Origin: Gymnogyps californianus
Taxonomy: Eukaryota > Chordata > Aves > Accipitriformes > Cathartidae
Length of the DNA: 64,000 nt
NCBI RefSeq assembly: GCF_018139145.2
Contig: NC_059486.1
Location: forward strand, 3,596,001 to 3,660,000
Direction of reading: 5' to 3'
Shown here piece after piece: positions 19,801 to 30,534 of the stretch. Position 1 is the stretch's first letter, and each line of letters starts with the position of its first letter. Under the pieces are notes generated by a model. It did no database searches, was not told the DNA's origin, and worked only from the letters and a program-made list of their open reading frames with translations. Position numbers and translations under genes: made by a program.

Positions 19801-21587
19801 ACAGGGGTGGGGGTTTGGGCCCCACAGCATCCAGGTCCTGGAGGAAAAGTGGGGCGGGCCTGGCCTGCCTGGGGAAACTGAGGCACAGAGGGGAGCAGCC
19901 CCATGAGGGCTTAGGGTAGAGGTGGCTTTAGGGGACAAGGCTTTACTTTCTACCACGAGCCTGGTTGGATCTGCCCCAGCCCAATGGGTGCCTGCGGGGC
20001 CGCTCTGATGCCCCCTCTCTCCACCACATGCAGATGGGCTGTACCAGATCCAGGGCGTCTTCCCAGTCTGGGGACTGGTCACACTGGTTGGCTCTGTCCT
20101 GGCCATCATCACCTTCATCACCACAAGCAACGAGGAGCCGCCCAAATACCACTGCGTAAGGTGCCCCCCAGCCCTGAACACCCACCAAGGACCAGTCCAG
20201 CCCACTCTGGACTGGGCTGAGGGTCCTGAGGGCAGAGCAGGAGCCAGGACCCCCTTCCCGGTCCCCAGTGTCCCCAGGAAGGACACGGCTGGTTGGAGGT
20301 GTGCAGGGTCCTGCAGGACGCACCCAGGGACCAGCTTACCCCTCTGCCTGGCAGGTATTTGCCTTCCTCGGGTTTTTGGCCAGTGCCATGTGGATCAACG
20401 CCGCGGCCACGGAGCTGGTGAACATCCTCCGGACCCTGGGCATCATCTTCCAGCTGAGCAACACCGTACTGGGCTTGACGCTGCTGGCCTGGGGCAACAG
20501 CATCGGGGGTAAGGGCTCTGCTGTGCCCCAGTGCCACCCCAGGTTCACCTGTCCTCCTGGCATCCCCCAAGGTCTCCCCTTCTCCCTCTGCAGACACCTT
20601 CTCTGACCTCACCATGGCACGGCAGGGCTATCCCCGCATGGCCTTCTCCGCCTGCTTCGGGGGCATCATCTTCAGTATCCTTTGGGTGCCGGGGGAGGTG
20701 GTGGTGGTGGTACTTGGGGCAGGGGCTGCCTCGGTTTCCCTGCCTGCAGCCCAGGGAGAGCCCCTGCTCCTGGGAGACCCCTGGGAAGGAGCTGGGCAGG
20801 ATCCATCCCAGAGTTCGTGGGATGTTGGCAACCTCCTTGGTGCCCGCACAGTGCGGGGGGGACTGGCGTGGTATTTGTGAACTGCAGGAGCTGCAGGGAT
20901 GGAGCCAGCAGCATCCCCCCGTCCCCACTGCTGTCCCAGCCCCAGCGGGGTGGGGGTTTGGGCTGGAGTCTTGCAGATTTGGGATCTGCCAAAGGGAAGG
21001 AGGGGAAGAGGCTGTGCCACCCTCTGGGAGGCTTTGTGTGGTCCCCTCTCCTCCTCGAGTGCTCCAGGCTGTATTCACCACAAACAGGCAACGCTTCGGG
21101 CTAGGCAACAGCCACGGGGTGCAGGCAGGGAGGAGGAGGGCCGGTGCTGTCCCCCTCCCCAGGGCGGGAGGGACGTGGCCAGCTCCGTTGCTCCCCCGAG
21201 GTCCCCTGCGCTGCGTCTCCATCCTGAACGTATCCCAGACATCCTGGTTGGCGTGGGACTTGGCTGCCTGCTGCAGATGACCAGCAGCCAGCTGGTGGTG
21301 AAGGTAAGGCTGCAGCGACAGGGTGGCAGGGGTCAGGCTGGCAGCAGGACCCTGGTGTCACTCCACATCACTCCCCATCTCTCCGGCAGCTGGAGCCCGA
21401 CAGCCTCCTGGTCTGGATCCTTGCCGGGGCCCTGGGGCTGAGCTTGGTCTTCTCCTTCGTGTCGGTGCCAGCGCAGTGCTTCCAGCTGGGCAAGGCGTAC
21501 GGCGTTTGCCTTATCCTCTACTACCTGGCCTTCCTCTGCGTGGCCCTGCTGACCGAGTTCAGGGTGATCCATCTCTCCGCCATCTGA
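16836..21587 (+). CDS. SLC8B1: Mitochondrial Na+/Ca2+/Li+ exchanger NCLX
   Basis: Exports matrix Ca2+ in exchange for Na+ or Li+ across the inner mitochondrial membrane. Coding exons: 16836-16997, 17457-17609, 17715-17767, 17873-17930, 18195-18300, 18424-18591, 18677-18783, 18873-18927, 19158-19288, 19491-19632, 20034-20155, 20355-20508, 20594-20674, 21239-21303, 21390-21587; total 584 aa as in human. The alpha-1 repeat has GVTFLAFGNGAPD (143-155). The alpha-2 repeat has LAWGNSIGD with Ser468 and Asp471 at the human positions. The acidic loop (DPDKDD) and about 12 hydrophobic segments match the family. Introns after 17930 and 20674 carry U12-type donors GTATCCTT. The join 18783/18873 needs a CAGAG acceptor, or one more C in the C7 run at 18761-18767. 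The region around 254-261 reads RRQRREGL, lacking the serine of the human RRGSL site. The leader contains an 18-bp tandem duplication encoding GVLSLA twice. Confidence 0.93.
17931..18194 (+). other. SLC8B1: U12-type intron with GT-AT ends (SLC8B1)
   Basis: The donor reads A|GTATCCTTGG, matching the minor-spliceosome consensus. Its branch-site match TTCCTTGAC (18173-18181) lies 14 nt before the exon, the typical U12 spacing. To keep the conserved HNVA|GVTFLAFGNG junction in frame, the intron must end ...CTCTCCAT|GGTGTC, so the last two bases are AT rather than AG or AC. A T-for-G sequencing or genomic substitution at 18194 would be the alternative. Confidence 0.75.
20675..21238 (+). other. SLC8B1: Second U12-type intron (SLC8B1)
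   Basis: The donor A|GTATCCTTT is a perfect U12 match. TCCTGAAC (21222-21229) is a good U12 branch site about 10 nt before the CCCAG|AC acceptor. Exon phase is 1 and joins FGGIIF-N-ILVGVG in the alpha-2 repeat exactly. Confidence 0.8.
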
Positions 21588-22460
21588 CCGGCCCCACCAC
21601 CGGCAGGGGATGCACATCCATCCCTGACTCTCGCTCTGCCTCCCTGCCAGATCGGGGCCTCACTGTCCCCTCTCCCTGTCCCTACCAGGGGGACAAGGGC
21701 ACCTTGACCCCAAACGTGCTGCTGCTGCCATCACATGCTGGAGGCATCACGTGCCAGCCCAGCCCTCGGCCTTTGCTTTCCGGCGGGGGGGTTGGTTTGT
21801 TTGTGCTTTGGGAAAGGAAAAGGAGCTGTTAGTCATTAGCTTCGTCCTCTCCCTGCTCTGTTTAATCTTGTTTAACTCAAGGCGGCTCTGAGCAGGAGTG
21901 AGGTTAAGACCTCAGCTTCCTCTGGTCCCGGTGGCAGGGGCAGAGGAGAGGGCAGCTCCAGCCCAGGGTCACAACAGGAGAGGTTTTACCTCTTCAACCA
22001 CTTTACTTTCCCCTCCCCGTCTCCGTCCTGGCTGCTCTGGGACAGGGCTAGGGCAGCCGTGCTAAGCAGGGTAACTCTGTGAAGGTCTGAGCACAAGTTT
22101 GTCATTGCAAAGGACGTGACACGTTCGCACCGTGGGTTTGAAAGAGCAGCCGAGGCAAAGCGAGACGGGGTTGAGGTGAGACAAAGCTCCAGGGCAGTGC
22201 TTGGTTTTCATGCAAGCAAAGCTGGAGGAAAAAAACAAACAAACCCAAACAACAAACCAAGGGAGGCTGGTTTCCCCTGCTTTTTTAAGCTATGTTTTTC
22301 AACCTGAGTTTCAAATCCTACTTTTCTCCCCTCCTAGGGTGGACAGAGCTGTAGGGAAGGACCTGGAGGTTTCCACACAGTGTTAGCCTCTGGCAAGACT
22401 AGGTTTAGGCACTGTAAAAAAAAAAAAAAAAAATTGCAATAAAAAAACCAAACACAAACC
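21588..22460 (+). other. SLC8B1: SLC8B1 3' UTR
   Basis: Non-coding sequence from the stop codon to just past the poly(A) signal. It becomes AT-richer towards the 3' end and contains an A18 tract (22416-22433) immediately upstream of the signal. No other feature is seen. Confidence 0.65.
22438..22443 (+). terminator. SLC8B1: SLC8B1 poly(A) signal
   Basis: AATAAA is followed about 25 bp later by the GT-rich element CTTGTGTTGTTTGCTGTGAGGGTGTTTT, a strong cleavage context. Confidence 0.75.
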
Positions 22461-23575
22461 CAACCTCGACTTGTGTTGTTTGCTGTGAGGGTGTTTTCTC
22501 CTCCTCTGTGCTAGCGTAACACAACCCTTACCCAGCATGGTGCTGAGGGAGAGGGAACAGCCGTAGCTTCTCCGGAGCTGAGCCAGCAGCAGCAGAGGGG
22601 CCTGGGGGGCTGATGCCCTTGGCCGCGCAGGGCTGTTTTCCCCAGCGCCTCAGGGAAGTGGTTTCCTCCGGGTTCACCAGCAGTTGATTTCTCAACAGCA
22701 GTCACATGCGCCTGACTCGGCCCTTTAGTTGCACGTTTGGGAACTGCAGTGTCACAGCGGTCCCGGCACGGGGTCAGCACGGGCTGCGAGGGGCATTGCT
22801 CAGCTCCCCTGGGATGGGGACACTGGTGGGGCAGCCCCCCGGTCCCAGGGGAAGCGGAGCGGGTGCGCTGGTGCTTCTGCTCCCTGTCAGAGGGCCCGCA
22901 GGGCGCAGGCTAGAAAGCAAACTGCCGTTACGGACGGACAACCACATTTCTGCTCCGCGGGGAGAGAGGGGCTGTTTTGCAAGAAGCACAACCGTCGGAC
23001 CTGGTTCCTGCTCCCTTCTAGGGGTGCCAGCAGCCTCCAGCGCCTAAATCATTTCTCCTTTTTCTAATCAGATAGGGGCTTTCACAAAAAAAAAATAACG
23101 CTCCCTGTGCCTGCAGCTATTGGCTCTGCCCTGAACCTGCTCACAAGTTAGCAGCAGCTGCCGGAATTATCCAGGGAGAAAAGCCCCGCTTCCTTACACA
23201 CAGCAGGGCTAAAGCAATCAAAACCGCGGCCAACGTACTAATACAGAGGTACAGGGTCAAAAAACCCCTTCTAACCTTAAACATTGCTTTGGGGTAGCTT
23301 TAAAAAATGTAAGTTTGAAAGCATTATCTTAACATTTAAGAAAAAACCTGGCAGGGGGGAGGGCAGAAGGGAAGCTGGGCTTTGCAATGTCCAGGAACAA
23401 GAATTGAGAGCAGCTCGGCAGGGCATGCATGCAAAATATGCCCACGCAAGCAGTTGCCACCGGAGGGGGAGGGCGGGCACTGCTCCTCTTCAAACACTGT
23501 GGAAATGCTTCAGCTGCGGCCAAGCCCCACTTCTGGAATAACACGGGAAGGAGGAAAGGAAGCCGCTGCCTTTAC
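22460..23575. other. Intergenic DNA between convergent SLC8B1 and TPCN1
   Basis: About 1.1 kb separates the two poly(A) sites. No exon, RNA gene or repeat family is recognised. Base composition drops from GC-rich to AT-richer within this interval. Confidence 0.55.
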
Positions 23576-23591
23576 AAAGCCGAGGATGCTT

Positions 23592-23597
23592 TTTATT
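23592..23597 (-). terminator. TPCN1: TPCN1 poly(A) signal
   Basis: AATAAA on the minus strand (TTTATT on plus) is the first strong signal beyond the last coding exon in convergent orientation to SLC8B1. Shorter isoforms are not excluded. Confidence 0.6.
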
Positions 23598-24913
23598 AGT
23601 GTGCTTGAAAAAATCAAGAGAACATTTTACAGACATATCCATAAAATCATGTTATAAACAAAACGCCAGCATACAAAATCCTGCAGTGCTTCCTCCCTTG
23701 CTCCCTACAAAATGATTGTCTCTGTCGTTAGTCTGTGTGTCAGGTGGGGGAGAGGAGGATAAATAGAAGGGGATGCCCCGTACTCAAACTTTGTTTCCTT
23801 CCAAAGTCATATGGAAGAAGTAAACTTCTGCAACCCTCCTTGGTTTACAAAAATAATTAATACAGTGTGTACATGGGGGCAGATCAACACCTCAGCACGA
23901 AACCACGGAAGCAGCACCCGAGCCCTGAACCCCAGTCCAAGCACTCCCGTCCCTGTGACACGAGAGCCCTGGTATTGCATGTTAAGCAGGGTAGTGCCCC
24001 CCTCAATACAGCTCAAAGCTGCAGCTTCTTTCACACCCAGAAAACACCCCCAAAAAAAGTCAGTGACAGCCCTGCAAGGAGAAATAGGCTGTAGGGGAAT
24101 GTGGAGTTTAAACACAGCCACTTTTTTTTTTTCCCCCTAACCTTCACAATGCTCATTCATCCTGCCCACAACTTAAAACAGAATAAACAACATCTCCTCC
24201 AGCCCCAGGACTAATCTGGATAAGTCTCCCAGGCTGCGACTCCATGCAGAGCAACTGCAAGAGCAACAACTGCACTGCTCATTAATTTGTGGTCGAATTT
24301 ATGGTTTGGAAAACAGCCCTTTAAGGTCCTTCACGGTTCAGCTCAGAAGCAGTTTCATACCTGCAGTACCCAGAAAGGAAACAAAGAGTTGCCCTGAGGC
24401 ACCCAGGGAATTTGGCAAAGGTTGAGAGCAGGCGCTGGGGTGCGTGCTGCCCAAAAAGCTGCTCACCCCCTCTTTCCACCCCATAGCCCAAATGCTCCCA
24501 CCATGCTTACGCAGGGAGGGATTTTCAGAAGCAGCTCTGTCTTGCCGACTTTTGAAAGTCTCATCCACCCAGGAAATGCTCCTGAGCTGCGCGGGTAGGA
24601 TCAGTCCTCTCCCGCTGTCCTTGTGCCATGTGGTGAGGCTACCAAGGAAAAAACAGGTATGTGGGACAAAGGGAATGGGCACACAGATCTCCCACTGCCT
24701 GATCTATCTGGAGGAAGGAGAAAGCCTCCCCAGCAAGCTCTACTCTTAGTCTGAACCTGAGAAAAGATCAAACAGCAAGAGGTGAGGGGAGCCTCCCAGC
24801 TGACAGATACTTCTAGCCCTCAGCACTTTCTGTGCTGACAGGGAAAAAAAGGGGACTTATAGAGACAGGTTCTCATCACGCTGCAGGCAGTGAAACAGGA
24901 GTGATGACGCAGC

Positions 24914-24942
24914 CTGCCACGATCACAGAATAAACGTGGCAG
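24914..24942 (-). other. Perfect stem-loop in the TPCN1 3' UTR
   Basis: Eight complementary base pairs (CTGCCACG with CGTGGCAG) enclose 13 nt containing AATAAA on the plus strand. It could be a structural RNA element of the UTR or chance. Confidence 0.3.
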
Positions 24943-26258
24943 AGCTGGGAAGGGATCCCTTTTCCCCCTTCCTTCCCATCCCTCAGCTACCAGGTCTGGC
25001 AGCCTCCTTGCCAGCTCCAGAAAAGCAGATGGGTGAGAAGAATCGTTCTCCACGTTCCTCCTGCATCCAAAATTCAGGGGAACAGGAAAGCTCTTCAGTG
25101 GATCTTCCTAAGATCTGACTCAGTCAGCGTTTGCCAGCCTGAGGAACATTTCTGCAAGCGTGAGAGCAAGGGAGGAACAACACTGCTGCACTGGGACTCG
25201 CTCACCTGGATAAACAAAGCAATGACCTGGCTGAGGACTAACCAGCAGCACTGTTTGATGCCCATAAGCTCTCCTTAACCCAGAGCCAGGCAGAAATAAG
25301 TCAGACTTGGAGATGTAAAACCTTCCATTTCTTCCTCGTAGTCATCTATCTGAGCTAAGGACCAGCCAGAGGTTTGCCATTTACAGAGCAGATGGCCAAG
25401 TGGCAGAGGTCAACAGCCACCGTCGCCCTGCAGAATCCCCCCTCTCACTGAACAGAGACAGGAGCTTCGGGGTTTACAGAGGCGATCCCAGTCCTGGGCA
25501 GTGCCACGGGCAGAACTGACCAGCAGCGATGCAGATATTGGGTAGCTACAGCAGAGACGGAGTTCGTCTCCCCAAACTCCTGTCCCACCTATGGTCATGA
25601 CACGATGAGATGCTGGCCCTCAGTTCTGTCTCCAGCTGCCACAGAACTGCTCGGGGACAGCTAAATTCAATCATCAGAGCTGGATCTACTACAGGGAGTG
25701 CATCTAGGTGTGCCAAAAAGGAGGGGAAAGGCAGACTGCTCTTCTAAAAGTGCTGAAATTTCACACCACCTCCCCTTTCTTTGCATAAGGAAGGTGGAGA
25801 AGAAACAAAAACTCACTCCCTGATCTTTTATTCCTAGGTTAATGGTACCCTTTAACCAAAAGAGATCTTCAAAAAGGGCAAAAGTTTTAATATTAAGCAG
25901 GTGGCTTCAGCACATTTCCTGCTGTTAATGGATTACACACCCCTTTCCCCAAGGTCTGTTAGTGGTAAGACAAACAGCAGGCTCAAGCCTGGGAAGCGGC
26001 TCAGAGGGAGAAGGTCTCTGTTCTGTCTGAGATGTTCACTCTGTGCTGAGCATGGGCATCATGCTCAATCTGCGTGTAGCAGCCTTACACAGAGTCCCCT
26101 GGGCCTCTGGTTTGTCAGCAATTCACTGCCTAGGGGAAGAGATTTAAACCCTAAAGCCGAACAGTACACTGAACAGATCTATATACATCATCCCAATATA
26201 TACGCTGTGAAGTAATAATCTAGGTTATTGCATAGAAGGCGGCTTGCGTTAGCTAGGC

Positions 26259-29200
26259 CTAAATGACAGTCTGGGAGCGTTGTCGGAGGCTCAGGGGCTT
26301 CAGAGTGCCGCTGGAAGCAGATGCAGGCTCTTGCAACGGTGTCTGAGATTCCTCTTTTCTGGAATGCTCCTCATACCATTCCTGCAACAGGAGATCAAAC
26401 ACACGGAGATCAGGCTCTGCCCCACACTGGCCTCGCAGCCCCCCAGCAGGACCCCGAAGGGCAGAGCCTTGGGCTGCTCTGCCGTGTGAGGGCACGTTTG
26501 CTCAGGCACAGAGGGGCTCTTTCCAAAGCCCTGGATATAACCTAACCTCCTGGAACAACCTGGTGAACTGCAGCACGGCTGTGACGGACGCACCGAGACC
26601 TTGCCACCCACAGTCCAAGCAAGAAGTACCAGCTATGGCTCAGCTACAGTTGGTTGAACTGACAAACCTGGGCAAGGAAACATCCCTCTCTCAGGATGTC
26701 CCTCCTGAACGTCTAGGACTCTAGTATTGATGTCCTCGTGACGTTTGGGATTTGCAGAGTTGCTTCCAATCCTGGACAGTGCCCAGGGCGTTACAAGATA
26801 TTACATCCGTGAATCAGACACCAAGCAGAACAGGCAGGGAGCTTCTCTGCAGATTTCCACCCAGCTCCATGGCAAATAACATGTTTATTTTTGTCAGGGA
26901 GACTGAAGACTCATCCCCAAGCTAGCTGCCCAAGGGACAAAGGCCAGATTCAAATGCTTACGAGATTAATTCTTTCAGTACTAATCATTACATTAGCCCA
27001 TGACCTTCAACCTGGAAGTGAATGTCTGGCAGGCACTACAGTGACCAAATCCATGGCATAAAGCTCCTGACCACGAAGGGCACTAGCAGGAATGCCCTAA
27101 ACAATCCAGAGAATCAGCTGATTTAAGTGCTTCCCATCTTTGTTAGCCTGCTATCCTGAAGGAAAACCAGGCAGCATTGCTCGCACCAAGCAGCACTCTG
27201 CCTGGGAGAACGCTTGGTTTGTGTGTCAGACAGACACGCCCGAGCTCAAACACAATCACATTCCAGTGGCTTAACAAATTAGCGTTCAGCAGCCAAGCCC
27301 CGGGAACGCACTACGCATGTGCTCGTAGCCCCGGCAAACACCTCCACCTCAGCGAGCCTAGGTAAGCTCCGCCAAGCTGGAGTGCCTACGCACACACCGA
27401 GCGCACGGTTACTGTGACTGGGCTGACACACACCTCCACGGCCCGGCACCTGCACCCGCTGAGGAGGCTCCTGACGTGCTCTGTGGTTTAAGAAAGTCCC
27501 CGAGTGCCAGAACGGATGAATCTAAAGTATACTTCATCTACTGCCCACCCTTCTCACAGAGCACATGGCTGCCTGGGTCTTGGAGGAAGAAGGCCTCCAG
27601 TGTTTAAAAGGATGGTTTGTTATTCTAGGCAATGTTCTGTTCACCACAGAGACTTGCTGGTATTTCCAACTCAGCCCACATACCTGTATCTCCTCCTCAT
27701 ACATCTTCATACTCAAATCACTCTTGGTCCTTGATCTGCGTCCCAGAAACAGTGTTGACATTTGCTAAATTGTTGGGGGAAGGAGGAGGGGAAAAAAAAA
27801 AAAAAAAAAAGACACTCATCAGTCACTGAGCAACTCACAGTCTCAGACCGTGGAACTTCAGGCATCTTTCATGCGGATACCCATCATCCACTGATGAGCT
27901 TGGGCGATCCTGGGCTCCTTCTGTTGTCATGGGAAAAAGGCATTTTAGGGTGCACATCACCTAAACAAATGCAGGCATCTACTGCAGGCTGAGACGAGTC
28001 ACACTGAGCAGATCCCCAAAGACTACAGAGGGAGCTGTAGCTCGGATGGATGCGTCTGTCAGTGGTGCTTCATTTAGTCAGACGAACATAATATCAGTGC
28101 CTGGAACAATGCTCAAACCCAAGCTTCCAAATAAGATCTCATCTGAGAACAATTTCAAGCCCCACTTGTCTAGACCACACTGTTTCCTCCATGGGCCTGG
28201 ACTTCTTAAATTGTGTAAGCAGAGAGCCAAACTCTGAATTACTCTCTGACCACATGAGTTATATAAACAGGATTGAGAAGCAAAAGAAACCTCAGGTCTG
28301 GCATCATCATTCTGTACTCCACTGCAAGGCTGAGGACAGCATCTCCTTTGGTTCATTGTCTTGGAGACTGCTTCTGATCAGTATCATCATCGCTATTCTG
28401 AATTTTGTCTGTGTGAACAAGAGCTCAGCCTTTAATTACCAAGCCAACCAAAACAAATAAAGGTCGCCTAAGAGACTGTAGCACCTGCACTTTGTAGTGG
28501 TGACGCAAGAATATAATAGCTATTATTAAAACAACCACTTAAGCTCTTCCCAGATGCATGAGACAACAGTTCTGAGACAAGAGCAGTTACCCAGGTCAGC
28601 TCGTTTTCCCAATTGTCCATCCTGTTTTAGAACGAAAATGTAAGCAGCGCCATGGAGAAAGGAAGCCCAGTGTTTGGAATCGATACCATCATATTGCTGC
28701 ATAATGTTTCAGGACTGTCCAAGCCTAAGTGTACGATGGCACAGAGAGAGAGGCAGGAGAATTACAAGACAGTGGCTTCCTTGGAGAAAAATAAATATAC
28801 TTTTTTCCAGTCAGTACTGGGCCAGGACAGCTCTAAGCGAAGTTTACAGGCAATAGCAATGAGCCTTTGTCAAGGCTATTCAGAGGGCAGGGGAAACTCA
28901 GCTGCTACTTTTCTAGAGCAGCAAAACTTTGTGTCGATGCTGTAGAGTCCTTCCAGTAGCTCAGCTCTCAACACTACAAAGACACATGCAGCTTCTCTCT
29001 TAAGACAGCAAAAAGGCACTGGTGGCCCGGGCACACCTCCCTCCCCCGAAGCCGAGAGCTTGCAGTAAGTGTTTCCTCTTACCCCATATTTGTCCATTTG
29101 CAAAACAATCTTCTGCAGCTGAGCGGTTTCAGTGGCAGCTGAAGTCCGCTTATACAGCTCGATTATGCCAACCACTTCCTCCTTGGAGATCTCCTTCTCC

Positions 29201-30502
29201 AGCACAATGCCGTTGTCTTCTGATAAGGCAAGAAAAAGAAAGAGGAAAAAAAAATCTCCAAGATGAACATTGCTTCGTCAGCCGCTACGATAATTCTGGA
29301 AGGCAAAGCTTAACAGCACACAGGACCAAGCCAGATGTCAGGCACAGCCTGTACCTACTTTTGTCCTAGAACGTGTATGTCCTTGTCCCGCAACAAGGCA
29401 GGGAAGAAGTTAACTAGTGTGTAGGGCCAGCAAGCATCTCAGCTTTTTAAAACATCAGGCCCCTCAGTATCTTAAAAAAAAATCTTGTAGCTTTTTGCTT
29501 GCCTGTAAATTAACCAGCAAAGCAAATAATCACACAGGGATTGCTGCCTTTTGACCTTCAACTGCCTAACACAGCTTGGGAGTTCAGTGCTTACAAATGT
29601 CTTCCACTGCACCCTTCAAACTGGGTGCAGGAGGGATCACGATGAAAAGTGCTTCTGTAACTAACAACACCTAGCTCCTACGGGCCTGCATCACACAAAT
29701 TTGATCTTCTGGCACCTAAGAAAGATGAGGGGCTGATCAAAGCTACTCCCGTGGCTGGGGCCTTCATCACATTTCTGCGGGGAAGATTCCGATATTAAAT
29801 GTATGAGTGCAAGTAGCTCTATCTCCTTCCTGCAGAAAAATGTAAAGAATTATTAAGATTAGTCTGCACGGAGAATGAATAGAAAAGTCTGGGTGTAGAT
29901 CACCTGAAGGAATAGCAGGAGAAGGGCTTTAAGAGATTAATGTGTTTATGGCACCTAATTAGCAGGTCATGAAGTTACCTGCAGTTTCAGACACGCAGCT
30001 CAGGAGACAAAGGACTGTGAGTAAAACTGATGACTCACAGGGGTGAGGGGATGGAGAGACTAGTCACTGTCAGTTCCTAAAGCGTACAGAAGGGCATGTC
30101 CAAAACCAGCACTTAGTCACCAGTCTAAGTACAACTGGGAGATGTGGAAAGAAGTGGATAGGCAGCGTCTGTTGTCCTCCATGTCATGGCAGAGAGTGCT
30201 GGCAAACACTCTTGGATCCAGCGTTTTGGTGCCTGAATGCTGGACAAGCCACCTGGAGACACATTCTGGTGCCAGTGAGTATATTAGAGAGGAAGGGAAA
30301 TTGGTTTTAAAAGAAGAATCACCTTCCCTTCCTGTAAGGTCTCTTGTTGAGCTTTGCTACATCATTGCTGTAACGTTTCGTAGATTTCTTTCATGAAATG
30401 CATGTGGACTTCCTATCTTCCAGTAATTTGGTTGAAACGGCTCCAGTAGTTGAAGTTTATACGTGTGCACGCGTGCACACACACACACATATATAAAAAA
30501 CC

Positions 30503-30534
<32 letters not shown>

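Larger units (their letters stand above)
23575..26258 (-). other. TPCN1: TPCN1 3' UTR
   Basis: About 2.7 kb of non-coding sequence lies between the TPCN1 stop codon and the first good minus-strand AATAAA. No competing gene is seen. A perfect 8-bp stem (CTGCCACG / CGTGGCAG, 24914-24942) with a 13-nt loop lies inside it. Mammalian TPCN1 also has a 3' UTR of kilobase length. Confidence 0.6.

Noticed and set aside
18300..20675. Idea that the phase-1 introns at 18300 and 20674 occupy homologous places in the two alpha repeats
   Set aside because: Aligning FGAGVF with FGGIIF puts the introns about four to five residues apart, so a common origin is not supported.
22416..22443. A18 tract before AATAAA as the tail of a retroposed insertion
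   Set aside because: There are no target-site duplications or body of an element, and the hexamer and GT-rich downstream sequence fit the ordinary SLC8B1 3' end.
24918..24935. ATCACAGAAT, reminiscent of the CR1 element end
   Set aside because: The match stops after about 10 bases, and the rest of the CR1 signature (GGTTTGGGTTGGAAGGGACC-like) is absent.
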